Below are positions 41,615 through 51,131 of a stretch of DNA of 64,000 nucleotides, one piece after another; position 1 is the first letter of the stretch; the number at the start of each line of letters is the position of its first letter. Made by a program: the position numbers and the translations under genes. A model generated the notes under the pieces. That model saw nothing but the letters and a program-made list of their open reading frames with translations. It was not told where the DNA came from and did not search any database. Source of the DNA: Lysinibacillus xylanilyticus (lineage in GTDB: Bacteria; Bacillota; Bacilli; Bacillales_A; Planococcaceae); NCBI RefSeq assembly GCF_001183605.1, contig NZ_LFXJ01000010.1:731167-795166 (forward strand). The letters run 5' to 3'.

Positions 41615-41623
41615 TGATACAAT
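41615..41623 (+). promoter_or_regulatory. Extended -10 promoter for asd-dapA
   Basis: TG-A-TACAAT, a good extended -10, 41 bp before the asd start; no clear -35. It would allow vegetative expression independent of the sporulation genes upstream. Confidence 0.5.
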
Positions 41624-41663
41624 AGCACACATTATGGAACATGTATTCAAGGAGAGATGACAG

Positions 41664-42701
41664 ATGACAAAGCAGTTAACAGTTGCGGTTGTTGGAGCAA
41701 CAGGGGCAGTAGGCACAAAAATGATGGAGCAACTAATCAAACGGAATTTTCCAATCGGAGATATAAAATTTTTAGCATCTGCACGTTCAGCAGGGAAACC
41801 AATCGAATTTAATGGTAAGTCATATACAATTGAAGAAGCGACACCTGAAGCTTTTGAAGGCGTCAATGTCGCTTTATTCTCAGCTGGTGGTTCGGTATCA
41901 GCGGTGCTGGCACCGGAAGCGGCAAAACGCGGTGCGGTAGTTATCGATAACACGAGCCATTTCCGTATGGATCCGGAAGTACCACTAGTTGTTCCAGAAG
42001 TAAATCGTGGCGATCTTGCTAAGCATAAAGGGATTATTGCGAATCCAAACTGCTCTACGATTCAAATGATGGCTGCACTTGAACCAATTCGTAATGCATA
42101 TGGCTTAACAAAAATTATTGTATCGACATATCAAGCAGTTTCAGGTGCAGGTATTTCGGCTATTCAAGAATTAAAGGCACAAAGTGAAAACTGGGATGCA
42201 GGTAAGGATGTAGAAGCAAATATTTTACCTTCTGGTAGCGACAAACGTCATTATCCAATCGCTCGTAATGTCATTCCACAAATTGATAAATTTACAGACA
42301 ATGGCTTTACATACGAAGAAATGAAAATGATTAATGAAACGAAGAAAATCATGCATGCACCAGAGCTAAACGTAGCAGCAACTTGTGTTCGCGTGCCAGT
42401 CGTTTCAGGACACTCTGAATCTGTTTATATTGAAGTAGAAAAAGAAGCAACAGTACAGGAGATTTTTGAAGTATTACGCAGTGCACCAGGTGTAGTATTG
42501 CAAGATGATATCACAACACAAACTTACCCAATGCCTATCTATGCAGAAGGGGAAGATGCTACTTATGTAGGACGTATCCGTCAAGATTTAGACAATAAAA
42601 AAGGATTCCACCTATGGATCGTTTCTGACAATCTTTTAAAAGGCGCTGCATTAAACTCTATTCAAATTGCAGAAGCAATGCTGGAGGATAACTTACTATA
42701 A
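41664..42701 (+). CDS. asd: Aspartate-semialdehyde dehydrogenase
   Basis: Asd reduces aspartyl phosphate to the semialdehyde, the branch point for lysine, diaminopimelate, threonine and methionine. The 345-residue protein has [16 protein letters not shown] at the N-terminus, the catalytic cysteine in [11 protein letters not shown] (about 128), [13 protein letters not shown] and [13 protein letters not shown] with the catalytic histidine. ATG follows AAGGAGAGATG. In place before dapA; the dapG gene usually between them in Bacillus is absent. Confidence 0.96.
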   Translation: MTKQLTVAVVGATGAVGTKMMEQLIKRNFPIGDIKFLASARSAGKPIEFNGKSYTIEEATPEAFEGVNVALFSAGGSVSAVLAPEAAKRGAVVIDNTSHFRMDPEVPLVVPEVNRGDLAKHKGIIANPNCSTIQMMAALEPIRNAYGLTKIIVSTYQAVSGAGISAIQELKAQSENWDAGKDVEANILPSGSDKRHYPIARNVIPQIDKFTDNGFTYEEMKMINETKKIMHAPELNVAATCVRVPVVSGHSESVYIEVEKEATVQEIFEVLRSAPGVVLQDDITTQTYPMPIYAEGEDATYVGRIRQDLDNKKGFHLWIVSDNLLKGAALNSIQIAEAMLEDNLL

Positions 42702-42714
42702 GAGGGGTGTAAGG

Positions 42715-43632
42715 ATGAATTTAGGTCGAATTGGAACGGCGATGATTACGCCGTTCAATGAAGATGGCACGATTAATTATCCAGAACTAGAACGTATTAT
42801 TAATTATTTGATTGATAATGGTACAGATTGTATTGTCGCATGTGGCACAACCTCTGAAAACCCAACTATGTCCACAGAAGAAAAAATTGAAGTTGTGCGC
42901 TTTACAGTAGAAAAAGTAGCAGGTCGTGTACCTGTAATTGCAGGTACAGGGGATAACGAAACTGCTTACTCTATTGCAATGACGCACAAGGCTGAAGAAA
43001 ATGGTGCAGATGGTATCATGCTTGTAGCACCATATTATAATAAGCCAAATCAACGCGGTATTTTTGCGCATTTTGAAACAATTGCAAAAGAAACAAGTTT
43101 ACCTGTCATGCTTTATAACGTGCCAGGACGTACAGGCGTCAATGTTGCCTATGAAACTTCCGTTGCTTTAAGTAAAATTCCCAATATTTCATGGATTAAA
43201 GAAGCGAGTGGCAATTTAGATCAAATGGGCGATATTATCGAGAATGTTGATTCAGAAGATGATTTCTTTGTGTACAGTGGGGATGATGGTTTAACGCTTC
43301 CACTACTAGCAATCGGCGGAGCAGGAATTATTTCAGTTGCTGCTCATGTTGTTGGAAATGATATGCAATTAATGATAAAAGCGTTTGAAGAAGGAAATCA
43401 CGAGCTAGCAGCCAAAATTCACCGAGCATTATTACCACTTGTACGTGCGCTGTTCGCACAGCCAAACCCATCGCCTGTAAAATACGCGATGACCAAATTA
43501 GGATTTGATACACTTAATGTTCGTCTGCCAATGATGGAAATGACAGATGAAGAAAAAGCAAACTTTGACCGAATTTGGGATACGTATCAAGAAAAAGCGA
43601 AAAGCTTTAGGAAAATAAGTACCTTTAGTTAA
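42715..43632 (+). CDS. dapA: 4-hydroxy-tetrahydrodipicolinate synthase
   Basis: DapA condenses pyruvate with aspartate semialdehyde, entering lysine, diaminopimelate and dipicolinate synthesis. The 305-residue (beta/alpha)8 protein has TAMITPFNEDGTI, CGTTSENPTMS, VAPYYNKPNQRG, LYNVPGRTG and the Schiff-base lysine in ISWIKEASGNL (about 163). ATG at 42715 follows AGAGGGGTGTAAGG; the longer frame would overlap asd. The C-terminus is about 10 residues longer than usual. Terminator follows directly. Confidence 0.95.
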   Translation: MNLGRIGTAMITPFNEDGTINYPELERIINYLIDNGTDCIVACGTTSENPTMSTEEKIEVVRFTVEKVAGRVPVIAGTGDNETAYSIAMTHKAEENGADGIMLVAPYYNKPNQRGIFAHFETIAKETSLPVMLYNVPGRTGVNVAYETSVALSKIPNISWIKEASGNLDQMGDIIENVDSEDDFFVYSGDDGLTLPLLAIGGAGIISVAAHVVGNDMQLMIKAFEEGNHELAAKIHRALLPLVRALFAQPNPSPVKYAMTKLGFDTLNVRLPMMEMTDEEKANFDRIWDTYQEKAKSFRKISTFS

Positions 43633-43637
43633 ATCCT

Positions 43638-43690
43638 CAGACCGTAAACAAACGTGAGAAATTTTAGTTTGTTTACGGTCTTTTTTCTTT
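43638..43690 (+). terminator. Strong terminator after dapA
   Basis: AGACCGTAAACAAAC pairs perfectly with GTTTGTTTACGGTCT over 15 bp around a 13-nt loop, with a run of seven T. Confidence 0.95.
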
Positions 43691-43738
43691 TGTGAAAAAT
43701 ATAGAAGAATTAGACCGTTGCTCTGGAGGGAGCCCCCC

Positions 43739-43862
43739 CGCTCGGGTAGGATGAGGAACTGATCAGGTAAGGCGGAAATCCGCTCGGGTAGGATGAGGAA
43801 CTGATCAGGTAAGGAAGAAATCCGCACAGGTAGGATGGGAAATGCTCAGGTAAGACAGTATC
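43739..43862 (+). repeat. 42-bp tandem repeat between dapA and rnjB
   Basis: Units begin at 43739 (CGCTCGGGTAGG), 43781 (the same) and 43823 (CGCACAGGTAGG), period 42 bp. The first two are nearly identical, the third diverged, and a fourth partial GCTCAGGTAAG follows. On the - strand it translates as repeats of LPDQFLILPERIS, but no start or context supports a gene. The rest of the 501-bp gap (43863-44057) shows only a weak AAAGGT/ACCTTT hairpin near 43962. Confidence 0.85.
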
Positions 43863-44057
43863 CACTCATGGGCTAGGACAACCTTACAGTGAATGGCTTT
43901 AAAACGGCGATATACCTCATCCCCAAAAAGCTACGTCGCTAAATAAAAGGTAAAAATTAGACCTTTTACAATGCTACATACTCAACCCTCTTTCCATCTA
44001 TTAGTAATAAAATTAGCAATAAATTTCTGTTTCCATCATGAAAGTTGTATTTTTAAT

Positions 44058-44086
44058 TTGTGCAAAAGCTTTGCAAACCGTATAAT
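44058..44086 (+). promoter_or_regulatory. Sigma-A promoter for rnjB
   Basis: TTGTGC, 17-bp spacer, perfect TATAAT, about 48 bp before the start codon. Confidence 0.6.
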
Positions 44087-44133
44087 AAATCTTAAGTGGT
44101 TGCTGTTCGGGATATTTTTTAGGAGGAAATAAA

Positions 44134-45801
44134 TTGACAAAAAAGAAGAATGAATTAATTCGCATCATCCCACTAGGTGGCGTAAGCGAAATTGGAAAAG
44201 CAATGTACGTAGTAGAAATTGACGAAGAGCTATTTGTAGTGGATAGCGGTTTGATGTTCCCAGAAGACGAAATGCTGGGCATTGATATCGTAATTCCGGA
44301 TATTACGTATTTAGAAGAAAATAAAGAACGTGTGAAAGGGATTTTCTTAACACATGGTCATGAAGATGCAATTGGCTCGATTGCCTATGTATTACAAAAA
44401 GTGAAAGCGCCAGTGTACGGATCAAAATTAACAATTGCACTTGCGAAGGAACATTTAAAGGAATTGCCTGCACCACATCAGGTGAAATTCTTTGAGGTTA
44501 CGAATCGTAGCCGTATGAATTTTAACTCAACGTATGTGACATTCTTCCATACAACACATAGTATTCCCGATTCGTTAGGGGTAGTGTTCCATACATCTGA
44601 AGGAGCAATTGTTCATACAGGTGAGTTTAAATTCGATCAATCAGCGACAGGTAAATTTAAGCCTGATTTAGCAAAAATGGCTCAGTTAGGTGAAGAAGGC
44701 GTATTTATTCTGTTATCTGAGTCGAGTGAGGCTGAGCGACCAGGTTATACGACATCTGAGATTGTGATTGAAGAGCAATTATCAAAAACATTCCATTCAG
44801 CACCAGGTCGTATTTTAGTTGCTGTTTATGCATCGAATTTTATTCGTATTCAACAAGTATTTACACAAGCTCAAAAGTCGTTCCGTAAAGTAGCTATCGT
44901 AGGAAAACCTTTAGAAAAAGCTGTGGATTTAGGTGTACAGCTAGGTTACTTAACGGTTGAGGAAGATACAATTATCCCTATCTCAGAAATGCAAAAGTAT
45001 CAAGATGATGAGATTATTATTATTGCTACAGGTAATAAAGGGGAACCACTTGATGCATTAGAAAAAGTTGTTCGCAAACATCATCGAGACATTAAAATAA
45101 AGCAAGATGATACAGTATTAATTACTTTTACTCCGTCTCCAAGTATGGAAGTACAGATGGCTAATACGATGAATTCTATCGCAAAAGCAGGTGCTGAAAT
45201 TCTAACATCTAGCAAAAATGTACATGTGTCGGGTCACGGTAGCCAAGAGGATTTAAAATTAATGCTAAACTTAATGCAACCGAAGTACTTTATCCCTGTG
45301 CAAGGTGAGTACCGTATGCTTATTGCTCACTCTAAGCTTGCTCAACAACTAGGTATGCAAAAGTCACAAATTTTTATCGCCGATAAAGGGGATATTGTAG
45401 AATATAAAAATGGTAAAATGCGAATGAGTGGCCGTGTACAAGCTGGTAATGTATTAATAGACGGTATTGGTGTTGGCGATGTAGGTAACATCGTACTTCG
45501 CGATCGTAAGTTATTATCGCAGGATGGTATTTTCATTGTTGTAGTAACGTTAAACCGTGCTCAAAAGAAAATTGCATCTGGTCCAGAAATTTTATCGCGT
45601 GGTTTCGTATATGTACGCGAATCAGAAGAATTAATGGTAGAAGCTTCTGAGATTGCTAAAAATGTTATTGAAAAATACGTTGGTAAAGATACATTTGAAT
45701 GGACAAACATTAAACAAGAAATTCGAGATACACTGAATACGTATTTATTCCAAAAAACGAAGCGCCGCCCAATGATTATCCCAATCATTATGGAATATTA
45801 A
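44134..45801 (+). CDS. rnjB: Ribonuclease J (RNase J2 position)
   Basis: A 555-residue metallo-beta-lactamase/beta-CASP ribonuclease. It shows FLTHGHEDAIGSI (about 71-83), TTHSIPDS, VHTGEFKFD and the beta-CASP/KH-like C-terminal parts with HVSGHGSQEDLKLML and PVQGEYRML. Standing between dapA and spoIIIE it corresponds to rnjB (ymfA) of Bacillus. In that species RNase J2 keeps little exonuclease activity, but here HxHxDH appears as HGHEDA, with Glu/Ala changes from the canonical HGHEDHIG, consistent with a J2-like protein. Start is TTG after AGGAGGAAA. Confidence 0.92.
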   Translation: MTKKKNELIRIIPLGGVSEIGKAMYVVEIDEELFVVDSGLMFPEDEMLGIDIVIPDITYLEENKERVKGIFLTHGHEDAIGSIAYVLQKVKAPVYGSKLTIALAKEHLKELPAPHQVKFFEVTNRSRMNFNSTYVTFFHTTHSIPDSLGVVFHTSEGAIVHTGEFKFDQSATGKFKPDLAKMAQLGEEGVFILLSESSEAERPGYTTSEIVIEEQLSKTFHSAPGRILVAVYASNFIRIQQVFTQAQKSFRKVAIVGKPLEKAVDLGVQLGYLTVEEDTIIPISEMQKYQDDEIIIIATGNKGEPLDALEKVVRKHHRDIKIKQDDTVLITFTPSPSMEVQMANTMNSIAKAGAEILTSSKNVHVSGHGSQEDLKLMLNLMQPKYFIPVQGEYRMLIAHSKLAQQLGMQKSQIFIADKGDIVEYKNGKMRMSGRVQAGNVLIDGIGVGDVGNIVLRDRKLLSQDGIFIVVVTLNRAQKKIASGPEILSRGFVYVRESEELMVEASEIAKNVIEKYVGKDTFEWTNIKQEIRDTLNTYLFQKTKRRPMIIPIIMEY

Positions 45802-45822
45802 AAGTGAAAGATCATCGTTGAA

Positions 45823-45873
45823 CGAAAAAGGATTTTCTAACCGAATGTAAACGGTGGAAAATCCTTTTTTTGG
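45823..45873 (+). terminator. Intrinsic terminator after rnjB
   Basis: AAAAAGGATTTTC pairs with GAAAATCCTTTTT around a 19-nt loop, with a T run. Confidence 0.88.
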
Positions 45874-45924
45874 CTCAATCCAGAAAGTTAGAGATGACAC
45901 TTATTGTGATATACGCCGTGTGTA

Positions 45925-46166
45925 GGCTCATCACCAAAAGTTGTGGATGTCATTTGGTAAAACAGATGCCATGTATAATAAGTTGATTGGAGTGGAGGCT
46001 GGGCGACTCCTTGGGGATTAGCGATAGAGGAACGAAGGCTAAAATCATCACGTCCTGTGATAACGCCTTCGTGACCAACATCCTGTTGGCCCAAGCGGCT
46101 CATCGGACGCCCCCAGGAAAGCGCACAGCCGGAACGGAAATCAACCACATGTTATAGTGAAGATTC
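45925..46166 (+). repeat. Structured intergenic repeat, copy R10 (reference type I)
   Basis: The clearest insert-free copy. In order: GGCTCATCACC end; GTTGATT pairing with AATCAAC; GGCTGGGCG with CGCACAGCC; CCTTGGGG with CCCCAGG; hairpin ACGAAGGC/GCCTTCGT with inner ATCAC-GTCCT-GTGAT; hairpin CCAACA-TCC-TGTTGG; then GCGGCTCATCGGACG. The right end AGTGAAGATTC is degenerate. It occupies most of the 441-bp gap between rnjB and spoIIIE; nothing else is seen there. Confidence 0.9.
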
Positions 46167-46242
46167 TTTTTTTGAAATAATCAAGTTCTACATGTTATTA
46201 TTCGCTACATATAAAGAAGGACTACAAAAGAAGGTGAAATAG

Positions 46243-48531
46243 ATGGCGACTAGTAAAAAAAGAAAAGTCACGAAAGCAAAAACGACTACAGCAAAAAAAG
46301 AAATGCATCCGCTTATGTATGAAATTTTAGGTCTTATCTTAATTGCATTAGCGGTTATTATGATTTTTGAATATGGCATGATCGGACGTATTCTACAAAC
46401 AATAGCAATGTTTTTTTTAGGGAATTTACATTTTGCTGTGCCATGTATGCTTGTATTTGTTGCGCTGTTACTAATGATTGGGCGGAAAAAAGTAAGTATA
46501 TATGATCGACTAATATTAGGTATGCTCCTCATTGTTATGAGTTTAACAATTTTTAGTCACGGTATTCTTTTTGAACAATTATCAAAATCTGGAGGTTTAT
46601 TATCAGACTCTGTGTTACGTGAATCTTGGCGAATTTTAATTAGTTCAGAGGGAATTATCCATCGAAGTAACGCACTTGGCGGAGGTATGATTGGTGCACT
46701 ATTATTCAGTGCTCTACATGTATTATTTGAGGCAACAGGTGCGAAGGTCGTTGCATGGGTTATTTTCTTTATCGGGTTAATTTTAGTTACAGGAAAGGCG
46801 CTTGTTCCATATTTAGCGGAAAAAATGCCCGCCCTTTTTGGTAAATGGCAAAAGAAACATCGTGAAAAGAAAAAAAGTATGCCCAAAAAAGCTATTAATC
46901 GCCGTTCAAAAGTAGAAAGCAAGGATGAAATTGCGGCTGTCGATCAGGCGCCCGAGGTACAAGAGGAAGAGGAAATTTCTCATGAACCAATCATCTCTGC
47001 CTTTACTCAAAATGTGTCTCATGAACGAGAAGAATTTGCAACTGCTGAAAATGAAAATATTGAACATGGAGAAATAGTTGATGATGTCCATATCGAAGGG
47101 GCAGATGCTGTGGAAAATGCAGATTATCAATTGCCGTCTTATAGTCTTTTACAATTACCGCCGCAGCACGACCAAAGCGGTGAATATTCTGTCATTCAGG
47201 CAAATGCGAAAAAGCTTGAGCAAACTTTGCAAAGCTTTGGCGTAAAGGCAAAAGTAACGCAGGTTCATTTAGGTCCAGCTGTAACGAAATACGAAATATT
47301 ACCAGATATAGGTGTGAAAGTGAGTAAAATTGTAAACTTACAGGATGATCTTGCATTAGCACTTGCTGCAAAAGATATTCGTATGGAAGCACCTATTCCC
47401 GGGAAGTCTGCGATTGGCATTGAAGTACCAAATAGTGAGGTAGCAATTGTTACACTTCGGGAAGTGTTAGAGTCTAAAGATGGTGCAAAGCCAGAAGCAT
47501 TATTACAAGTCGCATTTGGTCGTGATATTACTGGACAAGCAGTACTCGCCGAGCTAAATAGAATGCCACATTTACTTGTTGCAGGTTCAACGGGTAGTGG
47601 GAAAAGTGTGTGTATAAATGGCATTGTCGTATCAATACTTATGCGTACAAAACCACATGAAGTAAAACTAATGATGATTGACCCGAAAATGGTGGAATTA
47701 AATGTTTATAACGGAATTCCTCATCTACTGGCACCAGTTGTCACAGACGCACGAAAAGCATCACAGGCACTAAAGAAAGTAGTATCAGAAATGGAACGTC
47801 GCTACGATTTATTTTCTCATACAGGAACACGTAATATCGAGGGCTACAACAACCATGTACAAAAGGTAAATGATCAAACCGATGAAAAACATCCAAAATT
47901 ACCGTATATAGTCGTGATTGTAGATGAGTTAGCGGACTTAATGATGGTTGCCTCTAGTGATGTAGAGGATTCTATTACACGTTTAGCACAAATGGCACGT
48001 GCAGCAGGGATTCATTTAATAATTGCAACCCAACGACCAAGTGTAGATGTATTGACAGGTGTTATTAAAGCGAATATTCCTTCGCGCATTGCCTTTGCGG
48101 TGTCGTCAGCAATCGATTCTAGAACGATATTAGATATGGGTGGAGCAGAACGTTTACTCGGTCGAGGAGATATGCTGTTTTTACCTGCCGGTGCATCTAA
48201 ACCAAAACGTGTGCAAGGTGCATTTTTATCAGATCAAGAAGTTGAGTCTATTGTTAACTTTGTTATAGAACAGCAAAAAGCGCAATATCAGGAGGAAATG
48301 ATACCGTCTGAAGAAGAGACAATTTTAGAGGAAACAGACGAATTATTTGATGAGGCTGTGCAGTTAGTTGTGAGTATGCAGACGGCCTCAGTTTCGATGT
48401 TGCAACGCCGCTTCCGTATCGGCTATTCGAGAGCTGCTCGTATTGTCGATCAAATGGAACAACGCGGTATTGTTGGGCCCCCGGAGGGTAGTAAACCTCG
48501 ACAAGTGCTCATTCATCAATACGAAAATTAG
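46243..48531 (+). CDS. spoIIIE: DNA translocase SpoIIIE/FtsK
   Basis: A hexameric motor that pumps chromosomal DNA through the septum, essential for forespore chromosome transfer. The 762-residue protein has a basic N-terminus, four transmembrane helices (about 25-190), an acidic linker, and the motor: Walker [15 protein letters not shown] (about 447), Walker [15 protein letters not shown] (about 557) and [12 protein letters not shown]. The C-terminal gamma winged helix ([21 protein letters not shown], about 712-732; in part [15 protein letters not shown]) reads KOPS/SRS sequences. Synteny supports SpoIIIE rather than SftA. ATG follows GAAGGTGAAAT. Confidence 0.95.
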   Translation: MATSKKRKVTKAKTTTAKKEMHPLMYEILGLILIALAVIMIFEYGMIGRILQTIAMFFLGNLHFAVPCMLVFVALLLMIGRKKVSIYDRLILGMLLIVMSLTIFSHGILFEQLSKSGGLLSDSVLRESWRILISSEGIIHRSNALGGGMIGALLFSALHVLFEATGAKVVAWVIFFIGLILVTGKALVPYLAEKMPALFGKWQKKHREKKKSMPKKAINRRSKVESKDEIAAVDQAPEVQEEEEISHEPIISAFTQNVSHEREEFATAENENIEHGEIVDDVHIEGADAVENADYQLPSYSLLQLPPQHDQSGEYSVIQANAKKLEQTLQSFGVKAKVTQVHLGPAVTKYEILPDIGVKVSKIVNLQDDLALALAAKDIRMEAPIPGKSAIGIEVPNSEVAIVTLREVLESKDGAKPEALLQVAFGRDITGQAVLAELNRMPHLLVAGSTGSGKSVCINGIVVSILMRTKPHEVKLMMIDPKMVELNVYNGIPHLLAPVVTDARKASQALKKVVSEMERRYDLFSHTGTRNIEGYNNHVQKVNDQTDEKHPKLPYIVVIVDELADLMMVASSDVEDSITRLAQMARAAGIHLIIATQRPSVDVLTGVIKANIPSRIAFAVSSAIDSRTILDMGGAERLLGRGDMLFLPAGASKPKRVQGAFLSDQEVESIVNFVIEQQKAQYQEEMIPSEEETILEETDELFDEAVQLVVSMQTASVSMLQRRFRIGYSRAARIVDQMEQRGIVGPPEGSKPRQVLIHQYEN

Positions 48532-48625
48532 TGCTAATACCACGACAAAAAGTTGAATAATATTGTGTACATCAAGTAGGCCTAAATTCGTTTCAAAATT
48601 TGAACGTAATTAGGCAAAGGTGCAA

Positions 48626-48654
48626 TTGCTTTCAATCTATAAAAATGTTATATT
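48626..48654 (+). promoter_or_regulatory. Sigma-A promoter for ymfC
   Basis: TTGCTT, 17-bp spacer, TATATT, with TG-T before the -10 (extended). Confidence 0.65.
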
Positions 48655-48681
48655 AATGAACGATTAGTAGGAATGTTGTAC

Positions 48682-48695
48682 ATCAGATGTCTGAT
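48682..48695. promoter_or_regulatory. Possible GntR operator upstream of ymfC
   Basis: ATCAGA-TG-TCTGAT is a perfect 6-bp inverted repeat about 20 nt after the predicted transcription start and 24 bp before the ymfC start; the position suits autoregulation. Confidence 0.45.
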
Positions 48696-48718
48696 CTCTG
48701 ATTTTGGTGGTGATATAT

Positions 48719-49447
48719 GTGACTATTAAAGCAGATCATCGTCATCTCTATCTTCAAGTAATTGATCGTTTAAAGTCTGACATTGAAAAAGGCATTTTTA
48801 AAGAAAATGAAAAATTGCCTTCAGAGTTTGAATTATCGAAATCACTAGGAGTCAGTCGAGCAACTCTTAGAGAAGCGCTACGACTGTTGGAAGAGGAAAA
48901 TGTTATTGTACGTCGACATGGGGTGGGGACATTTGTAAACCCTAAACCGTTGTTTACATCCGGTATCGAGCATTTATCGAGCATTTCTTCTATGATCGAG
49001 GCAGCAGGTATGGAACCCGGTTCCCGCTTTTTAAAAGCGACGGAAAGCATACCTTCTGAGGAAGATTTAAAACGCTTCCAATGTGATGACGAAGATAAGA
49101 TACTCACAATTGAACGTGTCAGAACAGCGGATGGCGAGCCGGTAGTATACTGCATAGACAGGTTACCAGCAAGCTTTCTGCCAACTGACTTTGTAGAAAA
49201 AAAAGAAGTTTCACTTTTTTCTGCACTTGAACAATCTGGTAAAGTTCATGTTGCCTATGCCGTTACATATATTGATCCAATCGGGTATCATGAGCAAGCT
49301 TCACCGATTTTAAATTGCGGACGTGAAACAGCTCTTTTAGTATTAAAGCAGTTGCATTACGATGATCATGATCAAGTAGTGCTGTATTCAAAAAATTATT
49401 TCCGAGCTGATAAATTCAGCTTCCATGTAGTTCGTAAACGGGTGTAG
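48719..49447 (+). CDS. ymfC: GntR-family regulator with UTRA domain (YmfC)
   Basis: A 242-residue HutC/YvoA-type regulator: winged helix with [41 protein letters not shown] (in part: [18 protein letters not shown]) and RRHGVGTFV, followed by a UTRA ligand domain from about residue 95. Effector unknown. The GTG at 48719 follows GGTGGTGAT; a TTG five codons earlier lies in that site. It sits 60 bp before a nucleoside transporter operon here, so it may regulate it, but this is only positional. Confidence 0.9.
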   Translation: MTIKADHRHLYLQVIDRLKSDIEKGIFKENEKLPSEFELSKSLGVSRATLREALRLLEEENVIVRRHGVGTFVNPKPLFTSGIEHLSSISSMIEAAGMEPGSRFLKATESIPSEEDLKRFQCDDEDKILTIERVRTADGEPVVYCIDRLPASFLPTDFVEKKEVSLFSALEQSGKVHVAYAVTYIDPIGYHEQASPILNCGRETALLVLKQLHYDDHDQVVLYSKNYFRADKFSFHVVRKRV

Positions 49448-49506
49448 AACATTTCTAAATATTTATATTTTCCTGCTAATTACAATACCTTTGGGGGGTT
49501 ATCGAA

Positions 49507-50592
49507 ATGAAAAAACGTAAATTTGGCTTAGTATTATCATCAGTATTAGCTGCAAGTGCAATCTTAGGTGCATGTGGTACGAAAGACGAAGAAAAACCTG
49601 CAAAAGAAAATGAAACATCATCTGGCGAAAGCAACAAAGAAAAAGCATTCTCAGTAGCGATGGTTACTGATGTAGGTGGCGTTGATGATAAATCTTTCAA
49701 CCAATCTGCTTGGGAAGGTGTTCAAGCTTACGGTAAAGAACATAGCCTAGAAAAAGGTGATGGCGGTTTCGACTACTTACAATCAAAAACAGACGCAGAC
49801 TATGAAACAAACCTAAACAACTTATTACGTCGTAACTTCGATTTAGTATATGGAATCGGTTTCATGATGGCTGACGCAGTTGATGCTGTTGCTTCTGAAA
49901 ACCCAGAAAAACATTTTGCATTAATCGACGCTGAAGTAAAAGCAGACAACGTTGTTAACGTTCTTTTCAAAGAGCAAGAAGGCGCATTCTTAGCTGGCGT
50001 AGCTGCTGCAAAAATGTCTAAATCAGGTAAAATTGGTTTCGTAGGTGGCGTAGATATTCCAGTTATCAACCGCTTCGAAGCTGGATTCTTTGAAGGTGCA
50101 AAAGCTGTAAATCCAGATATCGAAATCCAATCAAAATATACTGGTGCATTCGATAAAGCGGATCTTGGTAAAATCACTGCAAACAGCATGTACTCTTCTG
50201 GTGTAGATGTAATCTTCCACGCTGCTGGTGCAACTGGTAATGGTGTATTCTCTGAAGCAAAAGAACGTAAGAAAAAAGACCCTAAAGCAAATGTATGGGT
50301 AATTGGTGTAGACGCTGACCAATACGAAGAAGGTAAAGTGGACGATAAAACAAATGTAACTTTAACTTCTATGTTAAAAGGTGTTAACAAAGCAGTTATA
50401 GATATTTCAAATAAAGCGAAAAACGGTGAATTCCCAGGTGGTAAAACGCTTACTTATGGTTTAGCTGAAGACGGCGTTAAACTTGCAGATTCTCGTGGTT
50501 CAATCCCAGAAGACGTACAAAAGGTTATTGATGAATATAAAGAAAAAATTGCTAAAGGTGAAATTAAAGTTCCAGAAAAAGTGAAAAAATAA
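49507..50592 (+). CDS. nupN: BMP-family nucleoside-binding lipoprotein (NupN-like)
   Basis: A 361-residue substrate-binding lipoprotein of the BMP/PnrA family. Signal peptide with lipobox LGAC (Cys about 23), then [21 protein letters not shown], the typical purine-nucleoside-binding start, [19 protein letters not shown], and VIGVDADQY. With the following ATPase and two permeases it matches the guanosine transporter NupNOPQ (YufNOPQ) of Bacillus subtilis. Strong codon bias suggests high expression. It ends with a strong terminator, so the lipoprotein is probably made in excess over the other subunits. Confidence 0.9.
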   Translation: MKKRKFGLVLSSVLAASAILGACGTKDEEKPAKENETSSGESNKEKAFSVAMVTDVGGVDDKSFNQSAWEGVQAYGKEHSLEKGDGGFDYLQSKTDADYETNLNNLLRRNFDLVYGIGFMMADAVDAVASENPEKHFALIDAEVKADNVVNVLFKEQEGAFLAGVAAAKMSKSGKIGFVGGVDIPVINRFEAGFFEGAKAVNPDIEIQSKYTGAFDKADLGKITANSMYSSGVDVIFHAAGATGNGVFSEAKERKKKDPKANVWVIGVDADQYEEGKVDDKTNVTLTSMLKGVNKAVIDISNKAKNGEFPGGKTLTYGLAEDGVKLADSRGSIPEDVQKVIDEYKEKIAKGEIKVPEKVKK

Positions 50593-50601
50593 TTCATCTT
50601 T

Positions 50602-50647
50602 TGATCATCATAAGGGACTTTTAGAAGGCCCTTATGATGATTTTTCA
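50602..50647 (+). terminator. Strong terminator after nupN
   Basis: ATCATCATAAGGG pairs perfectly with CCCTTATGATGAT around a 12-nt loop, then T run. Confidence 0.93.
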
Positions 50648-51131
50648 ATCTATCGTTATATTTTGACTATTTGTAATATTCTATTTGGCTATATTTATCA
50701 TTACCATAGAGGTAGTAATATTATATGAATTTATTGCAAGAATAGTAATGATGGTATCAAGTTAATAGAAGAAAGGTTTCTAACGATGACCTTTCCTGTA
50801 TTAATTTATCTTCATGCAGCAAATATTTAACTTCTTTACACCCGCTGAAAGAAGTTAAAGCCTCCGGCGGAATCAATTATGCCGGGGCATAATTGATTAT
50901 CTACCTCTATTGGTTCGACAGATATAAGTGGATTTTTTTGGGTATAGAATGCCCGATGAGAGAAGATGGAAGTTCTAGCTAAGTCATTGTTGCGATGTAA
51001 AACTATTGAGCTAACAGTGAATATGGCTAATTTATAGATTAGTATAATCAAAAACTGGGCGTATTGTTTATCTGTAGCGACATTACGTCAAGTCGAAAGT
51101 GATAAAAGTGCCTATTAAGGGAGTGACAATA
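50648..51131 (+). other. Gene-free spacer between nupN and nupO
   Basis: No supported gene in about 480 bp. It holds a two-hairpin repeat at 50826-50898. A TATAAT at 51043-51048 could be a -10 for nupO, but no -35 is convincing. The start region of nupO is preceded by AAGGGAGTG at 51117-51125. Confidence 0.5.
50826..50898 (+). repeat. Two-hairpin repeat with AATTATGCC palindrome
   Basis: First hairpin TTTAACTTCTTT / AAAGAAGTTAAA (perfect 12 bp, loop ACACCCGCTG), then CCTCCGGCGG, then AATCAATTATGCC-GG-GGCATAATTGATT, a perfect 13-bp palindrome (50871-50898). The same GTTAAAnCCTCCGG-palindrome order occurs at 39.25 kb. Confidence 0.85.

Noticed and set aside
43498-43827. - strand frame with LPDQFLILPERIS repeats
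   Set aside because: It begins in the minisatellite, runs through the dapA terminator into dapA, and lacks a ribosome site.
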